A stretch of 64,000 bases of DNA from JAXLQL01 sp046331625 (GCA_046331625.1 JAXLQL010000008.1:310001-374000), one strand, 5' to 3'; counted from the stretch's first letter, positions 1 through 8,646 are shown. Program-made: numbers and translations. The notes: generated from the letters alone by a model not told the origin.

Positions 1-1
1 A

Positions 2-562
2 CTCTTCGGGCACCGGAAGATCGGGAATCGGACGTCGTTCCGGGTCCTGAAGCGCGAGTTGACGGTCCCGCTGAAGTCCATGGATCACGCGTGTGTCGTC
101 AGCGACGCGCGCGGCAGGTGGGCGGAGCACTTCGAGGCCGAGGTCGGGTTTTCGAGTGAAGACCAGCAGGCGATCCTCGAGCGGAATGCGCTACTGAAGA
201 TCAAATTGAAAACGCCAGTGTGGACGACGGTAATCCTCATGTCCAAGCGGCGGGGTCCGGCGAAGCCAGTTCGGCAGTTCGGAGACAGGTCGGGGTCTCT
301 TACGTGGAAGCTGCGGCCGCGCTATATCCAATTGTGGAAGTTCCCGGCGGCGCTGTTCCTGGAGCTCGGGAATCCGAGAGCTCTGCCCTGGGTTGGTGCG
401 ACGCAGGCGACCCCGGAACAGATGCGCGAAGCGGTGGATCGCATTCGCGCGATTCCGGACAAGCGCGTCAGGACGCAGTTGGGTGCCGAGCTGGTGGTGC
501 TGAGCACTCTCCAGTATGATGAAGAAGAAGTCGACCGGATCCGAAAGAGGTTAGCATGGTGA
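2..562 (+). CDS. Rpn-family nuclease/putative transposase, N-terminal and core part (5' partial)
   Basis: The frame is open to the left edge, so the true start lies outside the window; the first in-window candidate is TTG at 59. The layout resembles Rpn (recombination-promoting nuclease, PD-(D/E)XK-like) proteins: a PVRQ-type strand (about residues 70-73 from the TTG), an R-x-Y-x-x-LWK/E-type segment, a LPW/LPL-type 'GNPRALPWVGAT' region and a helical 'LQYDEEEVDRIRKRL' end. Rpn proteins normally run straight on into a C-terminal tail rich in EGR/GRAEG repeats. Here that tail is in a separate frame, starting inside the last codons of this one (ATGGTGA overlap at 556-562). The nuclease core residues lie upstream of or near the edge and cannot be checked. 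Family assignment rests on pattern recognition only. Confidence 0.6.
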   Translation, partial: LFGHRKIGNRTSFRVLKRELTVPLKSMDHACVVSDARGRWAEHFEAEVGFSSEDQQAILERNALLKIKLKTPVWTTVILMSKRRGPAKPVRQFGDRSGSLTWKLRPRYIQLWKFPAALFLELGNPRALPWVGATQATPEQMREAVDRIRAIPDKRVRTQLGAELVVLSTLQYDEEEVDRIRKRLAW

Positions 563-873
563 CGAGCAGGGAGATCATCGAGGCTACCCCGTTGGGCGCA
601 GAACTGAAGGAGCACGGATTCAAGATTGGGCACAAGGAGGGCTGGAAGGCCGGCCGTGCCGAGGGGCGTGCGGTAGGTCGTGCGGAAGGGGCCGATGCGC
701 TCCGAAGCGGCATCCGCGCCCTCATCGAGTCGCGTTGGCCGTCCCTTCCGAAGTATGCCTGGCTCGATCGTGTCGCCGACCCTGGTCGATTGGAGAAGCT
801 CTTCCGAGCCTTGCTTTCGGCCGCCGATGCGCCTGCGGCGCGCGCGGTACTCGCAAAGGAGAGGTCCAAGTAG
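556..873 (+). CDS. Separate C-terminal Rpn tail protein (EGR-repeat)
   Basis: A 105-residue frame whose ATG overlaps the stop of the upstream Rpn-like frame (ATGGTGA). Its start 'MVTSREIIEATPL' is what normally continues the Rpn core, followed by an 'EGWKAGRAEGRAVGRAEGAD' repeat and a helical C-terminus, so in most relatives it would be the tail of one protein. It could be translated separately by coupling, result from a -1 frameshift, or reflect an indel or sequencing error. In E. coli, rpn genes make a short C-terminal product (RpnS) from an internal start that acts as an antitoxin. A separated tail ORF would be a genetically split version of that arrangement, but this is inference. Confidence 0.55.
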   Translation: MVTSREIIEATPLGAELKEHGFKIGHKEGWKAGRAEGRAVGRAEGADALRSGIRALIESRWPSLPKYAWLDRVADPGRLEKLFRALLSAADAPAARAVLAKERSK

Positions 874-883
874 GCGCAGATGT

Positions 884-1699
884 TCAGTCTGGAAGGCGGA
901 ACGTGAGTTCGATCTCCGTCTTCACGCGCACCGGCTTGCCGTCCACTTTGGCCGGGACATAGACGAACTTCGACACCTCGCGGTCGGCGCCACCGATCAA
1001 AAGCGGATGTCCGCTCAGGACCCGCAGCTTCTCGACGCGGCCGTCAGCGCCGATGGTCGCGTCAAACCGAACCACGCCTGAAACGCGCGCCTGGCGGGCC
1101 GCGAAGGGATAATGCACGAGGGGCCGAGTGAGCAGCCGCGCTGCCTGCACTTGCTTCGAAACTTCGATGATCCCCGTACCCGTCTCGGGCTGCGGAGCGG
1201 GGACAGGCGCGGGAGCTACGGGCACCGGCGGAGCCACTGGTTCGGCGAGGACCAGCGCGCCTAGCAATCCTTTGCCACCACCCGCCTTCTCGATCTCGCG
1301 CGCGGACTCGGCAGTGAGCTGGAACGTGACGCCGCGTGTCCCCACCGCGCGTTCCACCAAGGCCGACGGGGTTCCGCCGCGGAGCAGGCCCCCGATGTCA
1401 GTAGCGTTCAATGGCGGTCCGGCCAAGATTTCGTTCGAGGGAGGAGGCAGAAAGCTTGCATCCACGGCATCGATCACGCGCCGATCGAGTCCGGCGGCGC
1501 GCAGCTTGTCCCGGTCGTCGCCCGAAAGCCGGAACTCGACGCGGTGCTGGCGGACCAGCGAAGCGAATTCATCGGGCTCGAGGCCGCCGATCTCGACAGC
1601 GCGGAAGAATCCGTCGCGAGTGATCGGGCGCGCGGGAGAATCATCGGCGTGGAGCGCGATGCAGCTGGCAAAGGCGAGCAGCACAGTGAACCGGCTCAT
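884..1699 (-). CDS. Secreted/periplasmic protein with TonB C-terminal domain
   Basis: About 271 residues. The ATG at 1699 is preferred over the upstream ATG at 1717 because a strong GAGGAGG Shine-Dalgarno lies just before it and a signal peptide (MSRFTVLLAFASCIALHA) follows. Residues about 25-150 are an unassigned helical region. A Pro/Ala linker (about 158-175, VAPPVPVAPAPVPAPQP) leads into a TonB family C-terminal domain (about 190-270), recognisable from 'YPFAARQARVSGVVRFDATIGADGRV' spread over its first strands, then 'VLSGHPLL' and 'YVPAKVDGKPV'. There is a signal peptide rather than the usual cytoplasmic N-anchor of TonB, and no exbB/exbD nearby. Such acidobacterial TonB-domain proteins may be periplasmic or envelope proteins rather than true energy transducers. 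Confidence 0.75.
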   Translation of the reverse strand: MSRFTVLLAFASCIALHADDSPARPITRDGFFRAVEIGGLEPDEFASLVRQHRVEFRLSGDDRDKLRAAGLDRRVIDAVDASFLPPPSNEILAGPPLNATDIGGLLRGGTPSALVERAVGTRGVTFQLTAESAREIEKAGGGKGLLGALVLAEPVAPPVPVAPAPVPAPQPETGTGIIEVSKQVQAARLLTRPLVHYPFAARQARVSGVVRFDATIGADGRVEKLRVLSGHPLLIGGADREVSKFVYVPAKVDGKPVRVKTEIELTFRLPD

Positions 1700-1873
1700 G
1701 GTTTCCTCCTCAGTCAAGGTCTATAGGCTTGGACCCAGTGTGCACCCGGTGAATCCTCGAGGCAATCAGGCGTTTGCCTCACCCGTACTCGCGACATATT
1801 CCGCGCCATCTATGAGTAGACCTCCTCTTTCGCTTAGGCGTCAGCGGGCTCACAATGAATCAACAGGCGTCTC

Positions 1874-2542
1874 ATGCGTGTCCGACTGCTCATTTCGAAA
1901 GAGGGTTCCCCGTCCGTGCAACTGCCGCCGGTTGCGCTGGACGAAGTTCGCGCAGCCAACTCGGTGGTGACGAAGAGGAACCCGGACATCACTTGGGTCC
2001 GGTCAGGCGAGCGGCTGACCGAAGTCAACGGCGCGACGCTGCGGCGGCGGTACCAAGCCGATCTGGTGGACGCTCAGGCTGCAGTGCTCGTGAATCTGCG
2101 GCGCCACTTCGGAACGTGCGCCGACTTCGCCACTGAGATCCGGGAGCGTTTGGTGCAGTCGGGTGAAGATCCGATGCGGATCGTGTACCTGTTCTGCCTC
2201 ATGCGCACCGATCAACGATGGGTGATGTGGGTGGATGCGGCGCAGTACACGCCTCTTTCGCAGATGGAGCACATGCCAGTAGCGGCGGCGGTGCTCGAGG
2301 CGACCGGTGCATCGGTGCCGGGCGGGACGTCCGGTGAGCGCGCATCGATGGCGGTAGAGGATTTCGGCATTGTGGTCATGGACAGCTTCGCCACCATGCC
2401 TTTGTGCGGCAGCTTTCTGGTAACGCCGCAGTTCGTCTTTCCCACGCGGCTGGACGACGGCGCCGATCCGAAAGCGTTCGAAGAGGCGGCTCTTGACGCC
2501 GCGCAACTACTCGAATATCTGTGCGGCAACATCGGCGCGTAG
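1874..2542 (+). CDS. Hypothetical protein, 222 aa
   Basis: Not recognised. The start 'MRVRLLISKEGSPSV' is a soluble protein start without signal peptide or membrane segment; the body is mixed alpha/beta (for example 'VYLFCLMRTDQRWVMWVDAAQYTPL' spread over residues about 98-122). There is no good Shine-Dalgarno before the ATG, so the start is uncertain. Coding is supported by length, the lack of a better frame on either strand, and a small membrane-protein gene starting 9 bp after its stop with a GGGGAG ribosome site, which suggests co-transcription. No function proposed. Confidence 0.5.
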   Translation: MRVRLLISKEGSPSVQLPPVALDEVRAANSVVTKRNPDITWVRSGERLTEVNGATLRRRYQADLVDAQAAVLVNLRRHFGTCADFATEIRERLVQSGEDPMRIVYLFCLMRTDQRWVMWVDAAQYTPLSQMEHMPVAAAVLEATGASVPGGTSGERASMAVEDFGIVVMDSFATMPLCGSFLVTPQFVFPTRLDDGADPKAFEEAALDAAQLLEYLCGNIGA

Positions 2543-2551
2543 CGTGGGGAG

Positions 2552-2755
2552 ATGCAAGTCTGGCGGCGCGCTGCGGCGGACACTGGCACCACCGAGTGTC
2601 TCCCTTCGCTGCCGAAAGTGATTCCGGCCTCAGAAGATGCAGGCAGGCGGCCAAAGCGGAGGCTGCTTGCGCTGGCCGCGGCGTTGGTGCTCGCGGCGCT
2701 CTTGACGGCCGGGCTGTTGGGACCAGGAGAGGTGCTCGCTATCACGGGGCATTAG
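2552..2755 (+). CDS. Small single-span membrane protein, 67 aa
   Basis: Starts 9 bp after the preceding stop with GGGGAG directly upstream of ATG. Residues about 40-64 (RRLLALAAALVLAALLTAGLL) form one strongly hydrophobic helix preceded by basic residues, predicting N-in topology with a short outside tail. The first 35 residues are polar and unassigned. No family recognised; it may be a membrane partner of the upstream hypothetical protein. Could be spurious because it is short. Confidence 0.4.
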   Translation: MQVWRRAAADTGTTECLPSLPKVIPASEDAGRRPKRRLLALAAALVLAALLTAGLLGPGEVLAITGH

Positions 2756-2789
2756 CGCCGCGAGCTTCGGCGGGCGTACACTAATTCCG

Positions 2790-3572
2790 ATGCGCACCGC
2801 CATCTTGCTCGCCCTGGCCGCCGTGCCCCTTTGGCCGCAGCACGGCCGCTACCTCAACGATTCGAAGAATCCCGCGATTGGAAATCCCGAAGCCATCGCC
2901 ACCGGGGCCAAGCTCTTCAATGCTTCCTGCGCCGGGTGCCATGGGCAAGATGGAGGCGGCGGGCGGGGTCCGAATCTGGTGCGCCGATCGCTCTGGCATC
3001 CACTGAGCGACGAATCGATCTTTCAGGTGATCCGCAAAGGCGTGCCGGGTACGGACATGCCGCCCACCAACATCGATGACGAGAAGACGTGGGCGATGGT
3101 GGCTTACCTCCACGCGCTCACTGGTCCGGCGAGCGATCAGAAGCTCGCTGGAGATCCGGATGCCGGCAAGCTGGTGTATGGCAAATCGGGCTGCTCGAAC
3201 TGCCACGCCATTCGCGGCAATGGGGGACGCGGGGCTCCGGATCTCTCGAACATCGGCGCACGGCCTGTGGCTGTGCTGCGCGAATCGATCGTGCAGCCGG
3301 GCAAGGATCTGACCTATCTCGGCACCGAAGCGGTGTCATTGACGCTCCGCAGCGGAACGCGGATCCAGGGCATCGCACGCAACCGCAGTAACTATTCGCT
3401 CCAGGTGATCGACTCGAAAGGCGACCTGCAACTGATCCGCATGGCGGACGTGAAGGAACTGGAGATCAGCGAGACGTCACCCATGCCCGGCGACTACGGC
3501 GCGCGCTTGTCGAAAGCAGATCTCCAGAATCTGATTTCGTACCTGGCGCAGCAGTCCACGCAACGCAAATAG
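2790..3572 (+). CDS. Secreted diheme cytochrome c
   Basis: 260 residues with a cleavable signal peptide (MRTAILLALAAVPLWPQ). Two covalent heme motifs are visible: CAGCH (about residues 47-51), followed by a GPNL segment and a candidate axial Met in 'GTDMPP', and CSNCH (about 137-141) with 'GAPDLSNIG'. The C-terminal third ('LRSGTRIQGIARNRSNY', 'RMADVKELEIS') is the small beta domain often following heme domains in acidobacterial/planctomycete secreted cytochromes. The gene ends 9 bp before a quinoprotein dehydrogenase gene. Such pairs are usual: the dehydrogenase oxidises an alcohol or sugar in the periplasm and passes electrons to the cytochrome. The substrate is unknown. Confidence 0.88.
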   Translation: MRTAILLALAAVPLWPQHGRYLNDSKNPAIGNPEAIATGAKLFNASCAGCHGQDGGGGRGPNLVRRSLWHPLSDESIFQVIRKGVPGTDMPPTNIDDEKTWAMVAYLHALTGPASDQKLAGDPDAGKLVYGKSGCSNCHAIRGNGGRGAPDLSNIGARPVAVLRESIVQPGKDLTYLGTEAVSLTLRSGTRIQGIARNRSNYSLQVIDSKGDLQLIRMADVKELEISETSPMPGDYGARLSKADLQNLISYLAQQSTQRK

Positions 3573-3581
3573 AGGAATCTC

Positions 3582-5177
3582 ATGCGAAACATACTCATCG
3601 CCCTGGCGGCGGCATCGGCCTTGCTTGCGCAGGTGGCACACGAAGACGTGATGAAGGGCGCGCAGGGCGAATGGGTCACCTACGCCGGAAATTATCAGGG
3701 CTGGCGCTACTCGACGCTGAATCAGATCACGCCGGAAAACGCGAAGTCGCTGGTGCCGAAGTGGGTGTACCACGTGCCGGGCGCGCGCGGTTTGCGAGCG
3801 GTTCCCCTGGTACACAAAGGCGTGCTCTACATCACGGGCACCAATTCGATCTATGCGGTTGACGCGCGCACTGGACGGCAGATCTGGCAATGGGCGGATC
3901 CGCGGGTGGAGCGGGGCGGGGTCAACCGAGGCTGTGCGATCTGGGGCGATCGAGTGTACTTCACGACTTCCGACAATCGGTTGATCGCGCTAGACCGGCG
4001 CTCGGGCGGGCTGGTCTTCGATGCGAAGTTCGGCGACGAGAAGAAGGGTACGTCTTCCACGGCGGCGCCGCTGATCGTGAAGGGCAAGGTGATCGTGGGC
4101 AGCGCGGGGGGCGATGGCGGCATGCGCGGATCGATCACGGCGCTTTCCGCGGATGACGGGCACGAGTTGTGGCGGACGTACACCGTACCCGCGCGGGGCG
4201 AGCCGGGATCGGAGACGTGGGGCGACATGATCGAGTGGGGCGGCGGCGCGGCGTGGCTTTCCGGAACATACGATCCGGACTTGAACCTGCTCTATTGGAC
4301 CACGGGCAATCCCTGGCCCGACTACGCGCCCGCCGTGCGGCCCGGCGACAATCTCTACACCTGTTCGCTGCTCGCGCTGGATCTCGATACGGGCAAAATG
4401 AAATGGTATTTCCAGTTCACGCCGCACGATACGCCTGACTGGGACGCGCAGAGCTGGCCGGTGCTGATCGATACCGAGATCCGCGGGCAGAAGCGCAAGG
4501 TGGTGATGCATGCCAACCGCAACGGGTACTTCTATGTGCTGGACCGAGTGACGGGCGAGTTTCTGCGCGCCACGCAGTTGATCGACAAGGTGACCTGGGC
4601 CAAGGGAATCGATGACAAGGGCCGGCCGATCGTGGTCCCCGGTTCCGAACCGAAGCCCGAGGGCAACTGGGTCTGTCCGAGCGTCAAGGGCGCCACTAAT
4701 TGGATGGGCCAATCTTATAACCCGGGAACGGGCTTACTGTATCTTCTGACGCTCGAGCAGTGCGGGAATTACTCGCAGTCATCGCAGCAGCCGAAACCGA
4801 TGGCGAACTTCTCGGGCGGCGGCGCGACTGAGGAAGGGGGACAGGTGATTGTGCGGGCGCTCGATCCGAAGACGGGCAAGCGCGCGTGGGAATATCCGCT
4901 GGTGGGCGCGGGCCGTATGTGGACGGGGACGGTGTCGACGGCGGGCGGCGTGGTGTTCACGGGCGATGACGACGGGCACATGGTGGCGCTGGACGCGAGG
5001 TCCGGCAAGAACCTGTGGTTCTTCAACATGGGCGAGTTGTCAACGGCTTCGCCGATCACGTATTCGGTGGATGGGAAGCAGTATGTGGCGATGGCGTCGG
5101 CGACGGCGGTGTTCGCGTTCGGGCTGTACGAGCCGGTGCAGCCGGTGGCGGCGCCGGTGATCCGGATGAAGAAGTAG
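3582..5177 (+). CDS. PQQ-dependent alcohol dehydrogenase-type quinoprotein
   Basis: 531 residues with signal peptide (MRNILIALAAASALLA) and an AGAGGAA ribosome site. It has the eight-bladed beta-propeller repeats typical of methanol/ethanol-type PQQ dehydrogenases: 'WVYHVPGARGLRAVPLV', 'LYITGTNSIYAVDARTG', 'RLIALDRRSG', and Trp-docking 'GKMKWYFQF'. The active-site regions 'LLYWTTGNPWPDY' and 'FTPHDTPDWDAQ' correspond to the Asn and Asp metal/PQQ ligand regions of the family. The adjacent-Cys disulfide of classic methanol dehydrogenase is not seen. It acts in the periplasm with the diheme cytochrome encoded 9 bp upstream as probable electron acceptor. Calcium versus lanthanide use cannot be settled by eye. 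Confidence 0.88.
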   Translation: MRNILIALAAASALLAQVAHEDVMKGAQGEWVTYAGNYQGWRYSTLNQITPENAKSLVPKWVYHVPGARGLRAVPLVHKGVLYITGTNSIYAVDARTGRQIWQWADPRVERGGVNRGCAIWGDRVYFTTSDNRLIALDRRSGGLVFDAKFGDEKKGTSSTAAPLIVKGKVIVGSAGGDGGMRGSITALSADDGHELWRTYTVPARGEPGSETWGDMIEWGGGAAWLSGTYDPDLNLLYWTTGNPWPDYAPAVRPGDNLYTCSLLALDLDTGKMKWYFQFTPHDTPDWDAQSWPVLIDTEIRGQKRKVVMHANRNGYFYVLDRVTGEFLRATQLIDKVTWAKGIDDKGRPIVVPGSEPKPEGNWVCPSVKGATNWMGQSYNPGTGLLYLLTLEQCGNYSQSSQQPKPMANFSGGGATEEGGQVIVRALDPKTGKRAWEYPLVGAGRMWTGTVSTAGGVVFTGDDDGHMVALDARSGKNLWFFNMGELSTASPITYSVDGKQYVAMASATAVFAFGLYEPVQPVAAPVIRMKK

Positions 5178-5283
5178 AGGCGCGTCCATCTCCAGGTGCT
5201 GTCCGGCGCGAGGTTCGATTGAAGGCCGCGGCTAGGAGAGCGGGACTGAGGTCGAAGAAACTAAAGGATCGTAAGTACAAACC

Positions 5284-5559
5284 TAGCAGCCCGTGGCTAA
5301 AGTCTCGTGGGCCGCGTTGCGAGCGCCATGGGGCCAGATGCGAGGCGTGGCGAGGCAGGCGATGCGGGCCATCTCTCAGGAGCCACAACGAAGCAGATGG
5401 CCCCATGCCGCCGCAACCCTCTGGGCGGCCGGGGTTTGTGCCCGCATGCTTCGTTGCTCGTCGCTCGAAATAAATCCGTATTGCTTCCTCCTCGCGCCTC
5501 GCCTGCGGGCACAGATCCCGCGCCGCGCGACCCACGGGACTTTAGCCACGGGCTGCTAG
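5284..5559. mobile_element. MITE-like element with 29-bp terminal inverted repeats
   Basis: The 378-bp gap between two convergent genes is mostly this 276-bp structure. Bases 5284-5312 (CTAGCAGCCCGTGGCTAAAG...) and 5531-5559 are inverted copies differing at one base in 29. Each end is CTAG. The interior has further self-complementary segments (CATGGGGCC near 5328, GGCCCCATG near 5398) and no convincing coding frame, so it resembles a non-autonomous MITE or large REP-type hairpin. The right-hand CTAG supplies the TAG stop of the ThuA gene, so insertion may have changed that gene's C-terminus. Confidence 0.65.
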
Positions 5560-6386
5560 AAACGCGACTGCCGAGCCGGTTGCGCCGGCGCGACGTAGTC
5601 CACCAACTCGTCGACCGGTTTCTTCGCCGCCCACGCGATCCCGCGCAGTAGTGTCCGCTGGACCTGATAATTCGCGAAGTTCGTGTAGACGTGCCCTTGC
5701 ATCCAAACGAACGCACGAGCCGGCTGCCCACCAGGCGCGGTGTGCTCGTAGGTCCAGATCTGCGGGACCACTTCGCCCTTGTGCTCCCCAGCCGCCTTCG
5801 TCGCCGGGATCGAGGTGTTCGCCAGCACATGAATCCCAGGGTCCTTCGCCCAGCTCAACCCATAGAAGGCTTCGTCGAAAATCGTGACGTCGGTGAGATC
5901 CTTCATGATCGGGTTCGCCTTGTCGGCGATCTCGTAGCGGATCGGCGCATCCAAGGTGAAGTTGACGTCGCCGTGCTTCTTGGCGCCGCCCACATAGGTC
6001 GCGAAGTACGCCGGGTCGGGACCGCACAACGCATCATGCAAGCTCACGATGCCGCCGCCGCGCTTGATGTAGGCTTCCCACGCTGGTTTGTCGAGGAAGT
6101 AACCGGCGTCACCTTTATAGATGACCACCACGTCAGTCTTCTCGAGATCCGCGGCCGTGGGAGGCTGCAGCGCGCCGTTCACTACCGCGCCGCGCTCGGT
6201 AAGCAGCTTGCTCCAATCGGCCAGGAACTGCGGATAGTCGTGCAGCCCTGCCGTGTGGGTCTTCAAGCCGGCCCAGAGGAAGATTCGCATTCCGTTGACG
6301 TTCTGCCCGGGAATTCGCGGAGGCGCCGGCGACTGCGCGAGCGACACTCCGGCGACCAGCAGAGACACGAGAGCGATGCGGTTCAT
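5556..6386 (-). CDS. Secreted ThuA-like domain protein
   Basis: 276 residues; start ATG at 6386 chosen because it opens with a signal peptide (MNRIALVSLLVAGVSLAQ), whereas the frame is open further upstream without one. The body is a glutamine-amidotransferase-like Rossmann fold of the ThuA family: 'MRIFLWAGLKTHTAGLHDYPQF', 'VVVIYKGDAGYF', 'RGGGIVSLHDALCG', 'VWMQGHVYTNFANY'. ThuA-like proteins are linked to sugar (trehalose/keto-trehalose) metabolism; the secreted acidobacterial and planctomycete versions have no firm function. The C-terminal QSRF-stop lies exactly at the end of the MITE-like repeat. Transcribed divergently from the quinoprotein gene at 6432. Confidence 0.8.
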   Translation of the reverse strand: MNRIALVSLLVAGVSLAQSPAPPRIPGQNVNGMRIFLWAGLKTHTAGLHDYPQFLADWSKLLTERGAVVNGALQPPTAADLEKTDVVVIYKGDAGYFLDKPAWEAYIKRGGGIVSLHDALCGPDPAYFATYVGGAKKHGDVNFTLDAPIRYEIADKANPIMKDLTDVTIFDEAFYGLSWAKDPGIHVLANTSIPATKAAGEHKGEVVPQIWTYEHTAPGGQPARAFVWMQGHVYTNFANYQVQRTLLRGIAWAAKKPVDELVDYVAPAQPARQSRF

Positions 6387-6431
6387 GATTGTAGGCAGGG
6401 TAGCACGAAGGCAGTCCGGATACGGTAGCGT

Positions 6432-7841
6432 ATGAGAATGCGCGTCCACGTTCTCCCAGGGTTGCTCTGCGCTGCGTCGATGATTGTCTCGGCTGCCGAC
6501 TGGCCGCAATTCCGCGGACCCAACGGCGCCGGGCTCGGCGAGGCGAAGAATCTGCCAGTGGAGTTCGGTCCGGGCAAGAACATGCTGTGGCGAACACCGC
6601 TCCCGGAAGGCTACTCGTCGCCCGTGCTCGTCGGCCCGCGGATCTACGTGACCGCGGTGGAGAACGACAAGCTGTTCACCATCGCGATGGAGCGCGCGAC
6701 GGGCCGGATCCTGTGGCGGCGTGAGGCTCCGCGCTCGCGCAAGCAGGAGATCCAGCGGGCGAATTCTCCGGTTTCGGCGAGCCCGGTATCGGACGGCACG
6801 AATGTGTGGGTGTTCTTTCAGGATTTCGGGCTGCTCGCGTATGGTCCCGATGGGAACGAGTTGTGGCGGATGGCGCTCGGTCCGTTCAACAATCCGTTCG
6901 GGCACGGATCGTCGCCGGTGCTCGCAGGCAACCTGCTGCTCATGAATATTGACCAGGACGTGAACTCGTACTTGTTGGCGCTCGACAACAGCAGCGGAAA
7001 GGTGGTGTGGCGAGCGGATCGGCCGATGGCGCAGCGCGGATACGCGACGCCGATTCTCTACAAGGATCAGGTGTTGATCGCGGGATCTTACCGGCTGACC
7101 GGGTATGAGTTGAAGACGGGTAAGCAGCTCTGGTACATCCGCAAGTTGCCATGGCAGATCAAGCCGACTCCGGTGCTCGATGGTGACACCGTGTATTTCA
7201 CGACGTTTTCGGCCGAGTCAGACCCGGGCGAGCAGGAAGACGTGCCCGAGTTCGCAGCCGCGTTGGCGAAGCTCGACACGGACAAAGACGGAAAGCTCTC
7301 GAAGGATGAAATTACGGACAAGAAGATGAAGGCGCGGTTCGACGAGTATCTCGATCTCGACGACTCGGGGTTCCTCGAAGAGCATGACTGGGAGCAGTTC
7401 CGCGAGCGCCGGAAGGGCGAGAACGGGCTGCGGGCTTACGACATCGCGGGCGCGAAGGGCGATATTACCGAGAGCGGGTTTTTGTGGAAGAATGCGAAGT
7501 CGCTGCCGAATGTGCCGTCGCCGCTGATCTATCGCGGGGTGCTGTACATCTTGAAGGAAGGCGGCGTGTTCACTTCGATGGATCCGAAGACGGGCGCGGT
7601 GTTGAAGCAGGGGCGGTTGCAGGGGGCGCTGGGAGGTTACTATGCGTCGCCGGTTGCTTCCGATGGCCGGATCTATCTCACGAGCGAAGAGGGTGCGATT
7701 TCAGTGTTGCAGGCGGGTGCGCAGTGGGAGATCCTGGCGGTGAATGACATGGGGGAGCAGGCGAAGGCTACGCCGGCGCTGGTGGATGACAAGATCTATC
7801 TGCGGACTTTCAAGGCGCTGTATTGTTTTGGGGTCCGGTGA
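6432..7841 (+). CDS. PQQ-like beta-propeller protein with inserted EF-hand pair
   Basis: 469 residues with signal peptide (about 1-21) and the family hallmark 'DWPQFRGPNGAG' immediately after it. Propeller blades are visible as repeated 'SPVLVGPRIYVTA', 'GRILWRREAP', 'GKVVWRADR', 'GKQLWYIR' and 'ASPVASDGRIYLTS' units. Unusually, residues about 281-320 hold two calcium-binding EF-hand loops, DTDKDGKLSKDE and DLDDSGFLEEHD, placed between blades. A second in-frame ATG two codons downstream (6438) is an alternative start. Probably a secreted or periplasmic dehydrogenase-like or binding protein; PQQ binding itself is not shown. Confidence 0.82.
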   Translation: MRMRVHVLPGLLCAASMIVSAADWPQFRGPNGAGLGEAKNLPVEFGPGKNMLWRTPLPEGYSSPVLVGPRIYVTAVENDKLFTIAMERATGRILWRREAPRSRKQEIQRANSPVSASPVSDGTNVWVFFQDFGLLAYGPDGNELWRMALGPFNNPFGHGSSPVLAGNLLLMNIDQDVNSYLLALDNSSGKVVWRADRPMAQRGYATPILYKDQVLIAGSYRLTGYELKTGKQLWYIRKLPWQIKPTPVLDGDTVYFTTFSAESDPGEQEDVPEFAAALAKLDTDKDGKLSKDEITDKKMKARFDEYLDLDDSGFLEEHDWEQFRERRKGENGLRAYDIAGAKGDITESGFLWKNAKSLPNVPSPLIYRGVLYILKEGGVFTSMDPKTGAVLKQGRLQGALGGYYASPVASDGRIYLTSEEGAISVLQAGAQWEILAVNDMGEQAKATPALVDDKIYLRTFKALYCFGVR

Positions 7842-7866
7842 CGCCGGCATCGATCAGCGCCCTGCG

Positions 7867-8646
7867 CTACGAACTTTGCTCGCCGTTGCGAAAGTAGGCG
7901 ATGTAGCCTTCGAAGAGCACTTCCCGCTCTGCTCCCGCGAATACGGGTTCGAGCGTAGCCCGGCACCAATCCTGGATCTCGCCGCGCGGAGTTCCGGCCG
8001 CGATCGCCGAGGCCACGTTCGTCTCGGTCATCATGTAGCGCAGGTACGCTCCAGCGTCGAGCACGATGCCCGCGCGGAAGCGCTCGTCGCCCGCGGGTAC
8101 GAACCGGGGCGCCGCTGTGGCGAGCAGCGCGGGGTCGAGTGGACGCGCCGAGCCCGTGGGTGGCGGATAGCGGCGGCGAAACTCGGCGAACCATTCCTCG
8201 AGCGCGGGCGAGTGGCGAAACCACCGCCCCTGCGAAAAGTCGTAAGCCACCAGCATCCCGCCCGGAGCCAGCACGCGCTCGATCTCGGCGAGTGACCGGT
8301 CGAGATCGGCAACGTAGTTGAGCGAGCCGGCCGCCGTCACCAAATCCGCGCAGCCGGCGCGAAAGGGCAACTGCTCGGCGAATCCGGCGACGAAGCCCGC
8401 TTCCGGCGCGACTCCCGAGCCGAAGCGCAACATTGCAAGCGAAGGCTCGACGCCCGCTACTGATCGCGCCAGCGAGGCCAGGGGCCGCGTGGAGAGTCCG
8501 GCGCCGCAGCCGACGTCGAGGGCGCAGCCGAGCTTCTGGCTCAGCCCGAGACGGCGCTTGACCATGGAGATCACCACTGGGTGAACGGGTGGCCTGGCGC
8601 TGGCGTATCCGGCGGCCATGTCCGCGGCCTCGAACGGGTTGGTCAT
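7867..8646 (-). CDS. Class I SAM-dependent methyltransferase
   Basis: 259 residues; start ATG 8646 follows GGAAAGG and gives the usual short N-terminus (MTNPFEAADMAAGYASARP). Motif I 'ALDVGCGAGLSTRPL' (about residues 43-57), motif II 'VAGVEPSLAML', the post-I 'AEQLPFRAGCADLV' and motif IV-like 'LAEIERVLAPGGML' define the UbiE/Methyltransf_11 fold. It resembles small-molecule methyltransferases of unknown substrate. Single-gene unit convergent with the quinoprotein gene at 6432-7841. Confidence 0.85.
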   Translation of the reverse strand: MTNPFEAADMAAGYASARPPVHPVVISMVKRRLGLSQKLGCALDVGCGAGLSTRPLASLARSVAGVEPSLAMLRFGSGVAPEAGFVAGFAEQLPFRAGCADLVTAAGSLNYVADLDRSLAEIERVLAPGGMLVAYDFSQGRWFRHSPALEEWFAEFRRRYPPPTGSARPLDPALLATAAPRFVPAGDERFRAGIVLDAGAYLRYMMTETNVASAIAAGTPRGEIQDWCRATLEPVFAGAEREVLFEGYIAYFRNGEQSS

